Program-made: the position numbers and the translations under genes
Source of the DNA: Acidobacteria bacterium UBA823
Lineage (GTDB): Bacteria > Acidobacteriota > Vicinamibacteria > Vicinamibacterales > UBA823
DNA: 6,167 nt
Assembly: GCA_002296225.1 (NCBI GenBank)
Contig: DBHR01000001.1
Span: 2,355-8,521, forward strand
Direction of reading: 5' to 3'
Shown: piece by piece, positions 5,448 to 6,167 of the stretch
Position numbering within the stretch: position 1 is the first letter of the stretch
Layout of the letters: each line of letters begins with the position of its first letter
Notes under the pieces: model-generated
What the model saw: only the letters and a program-made list of their open reading frames with translations
What the model was told of the DNA's origin: nothing
The model's database searches: none

Positions 5448-6167
5448 TTAGGCGATCATCACAGTTCGCGGATGCTGCGCGTTGTGCTCAAGGAACGTTT
5501 TCTTGATTTCCAGTTCCTCCGCGGTGGGCTGCACAGTACCGTTGACGTCGGTCGCACGGGAGACGACCGTGTGTTCTCCGGCCGTGGCGCCGTGCCAATC
5601 GTAGGTAAAGAACTTCCACGAGTATTTTTCGCTCGTCCTCGGGTCCATAGTTGCGGGTTGCCATGGACCGTCGTCCACCTTCACCTCGACCGACCGGATC
5701 GCTGTGCCGTCGTTCAGCACGACACCGAAGACTCGGTGGCCGTTGCTATTAGCGATCACACGCGCGATGAATGACTTCAACTGCATGGTTGAAATTGCAG
5801 TTTCCTTCCACTTCATCTCGCCATTAACCATTTCACCCTTCAACGTGCGATAGTGGCGGGCTTGGAACTTGCCGAGATACCGGTCCTCTTGGACGTGAAT
5901 TTCAGCAAGCCACTTGACGAGGGCCATGCCGTACCACCCCGGAACAAGCAGTCGCAAGGGAAAGCCCTGATGACGGGTGAGTGGCTCGCCATTCAGTGCG
6001 TAGACCAAGATTGGCTCAGATGACAGTGCCTTCTCACGCGCAAGACTTCGGCCATACTGTTGTTCGACCGTGAACGTTTGGCCTCGGAATTGGACTTCCT
6101 CTTCACCGCGGTCGGCCCCGAAGAAGACGAACTCCTTTGCGTCAGGCTTCACGCCAGCGCGGTCCAG
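5448..6167 (-). CDS. Sulfite-oxidase-family molybdoenzyme, C-terminal part
   Basis: 239 residues are visible, and the frame runs off the right edge with its N-terminus missing. Visible residues 1 to about 115 are the end of the molybdopterin-binding domain: FFGADRG (15-21), YGRSLAREKAL (38-48), LNGEPLTRHQGFPLRLLVPG (58-77) and WYGMALVKWL (78-87), the usual sulfite oxidase signature. Residues about 125-215 are the Mo-cofactor dimerisation domain with its immunoglobulin-like fold: VRSVEVKVDDGPWQ-like text at 157-170, WKFFTYDWHGATAGEHT (184-200) and SRATDVNG (203-210). The presence of this second domain separates it from YedY/MsrP enzymes. Known relatives (SorA, SoxC, SorT) oxidise sulfite to sulfate in the periplasm and pass electrons to cytochrome c; the substrate here is inferred. 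The cysteine that binds molybdenum and any signal peptide lie outside the window. It is the first visible gene of a three-gene minus-strand run. Confidence 0.9.
   Translation of the reverse strand: MDRAGVKPDAKEFVFFGADRGEEEVQFRGQTFTVEQQYGRSLAREKALSSEPILVYALNGEPLTRHQGFPLRLLVPGWYGMALVKWLAEIHVQEDRYLGKFQARHYRTLKGEMVNGEMKWKETAISTMQLKSFIARVIANSNGHRVFGVVLNDGTAIRSVEVKVDDGPWQPATMDPRTSEKYSWKFFTYDWHGATAGEHTVVSRATDVNGTVQPTAEELEIKKTFLEHNAQHPRTVMIA

Overview
The window is ordinary bacterial chromosome from a Gram-negative-type organism. It has dense genes, Shine-Dalgarno sites such as GAGGAG and GGAGGT, one Tat (twin-arginine) leader, and three proteins with Sec-type leaders. Base composition is moderately GC-rich. 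The lineage cannot be fixed from sequence alone. The gene content would suit an environmental bacterium such as an acidobacterium or a marine proteobacterium, but that is a guess.

Layout, left to right. (1) 1-931, minus: a secreted DUF3500 protein whose C-terminus is cut by the window edge. (2) 1051-2154, minus: tyrA, a fused chorismate mutase/prephenate dehydrogenase of normal length with almost all known active-site residues. (3) 2155-2254: a short divergent control region. (4) 2255-3625, plus: a MalY/PatB-type PLP-dependent aminotransferase or C-S lyase with a clear Tat signal, so it is predicted to work outside the cytoplasm. (5) 3650-3682: a strong symmetrical terminator that can serve both converging transcription units. 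(6) 3720-6167, minus: an apparent operon read from right to left. It holds the C-terminal 239 residues of a sulfite-oxidase-family molybdoenzyme, then a 371-residue secreted protein made of two gapless copies of a 172-residue domain, then a 195-residue protein with a third copy.

How the genes may work together. TyrA makes 4-hydroxyphenylpyruvate in the cytoplasm, and an aminotransferase would be the next step to tyrosine. The neighbouring aminotransferase is nevertheless built for export, which is the main puzzle of the left half. In the right half the molybdoenzyme and the repeat-domain proteins are separated by only 18 and 6 bases. They probably share a transcript and act in the periplasm or on the cell surface. 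The repeat domain has no function I recognise. It carries an invariant cysteine pair and no haem motif.

The most unusual detail is the junction between the two repeat-domain genes. They lie in the same reading frame, and the amber stop of the first sits exactly where alignment of the leaders puts the start codon of the second. No RNA genes, CRISPR arrays, insertion sequences or integration sites were seen.
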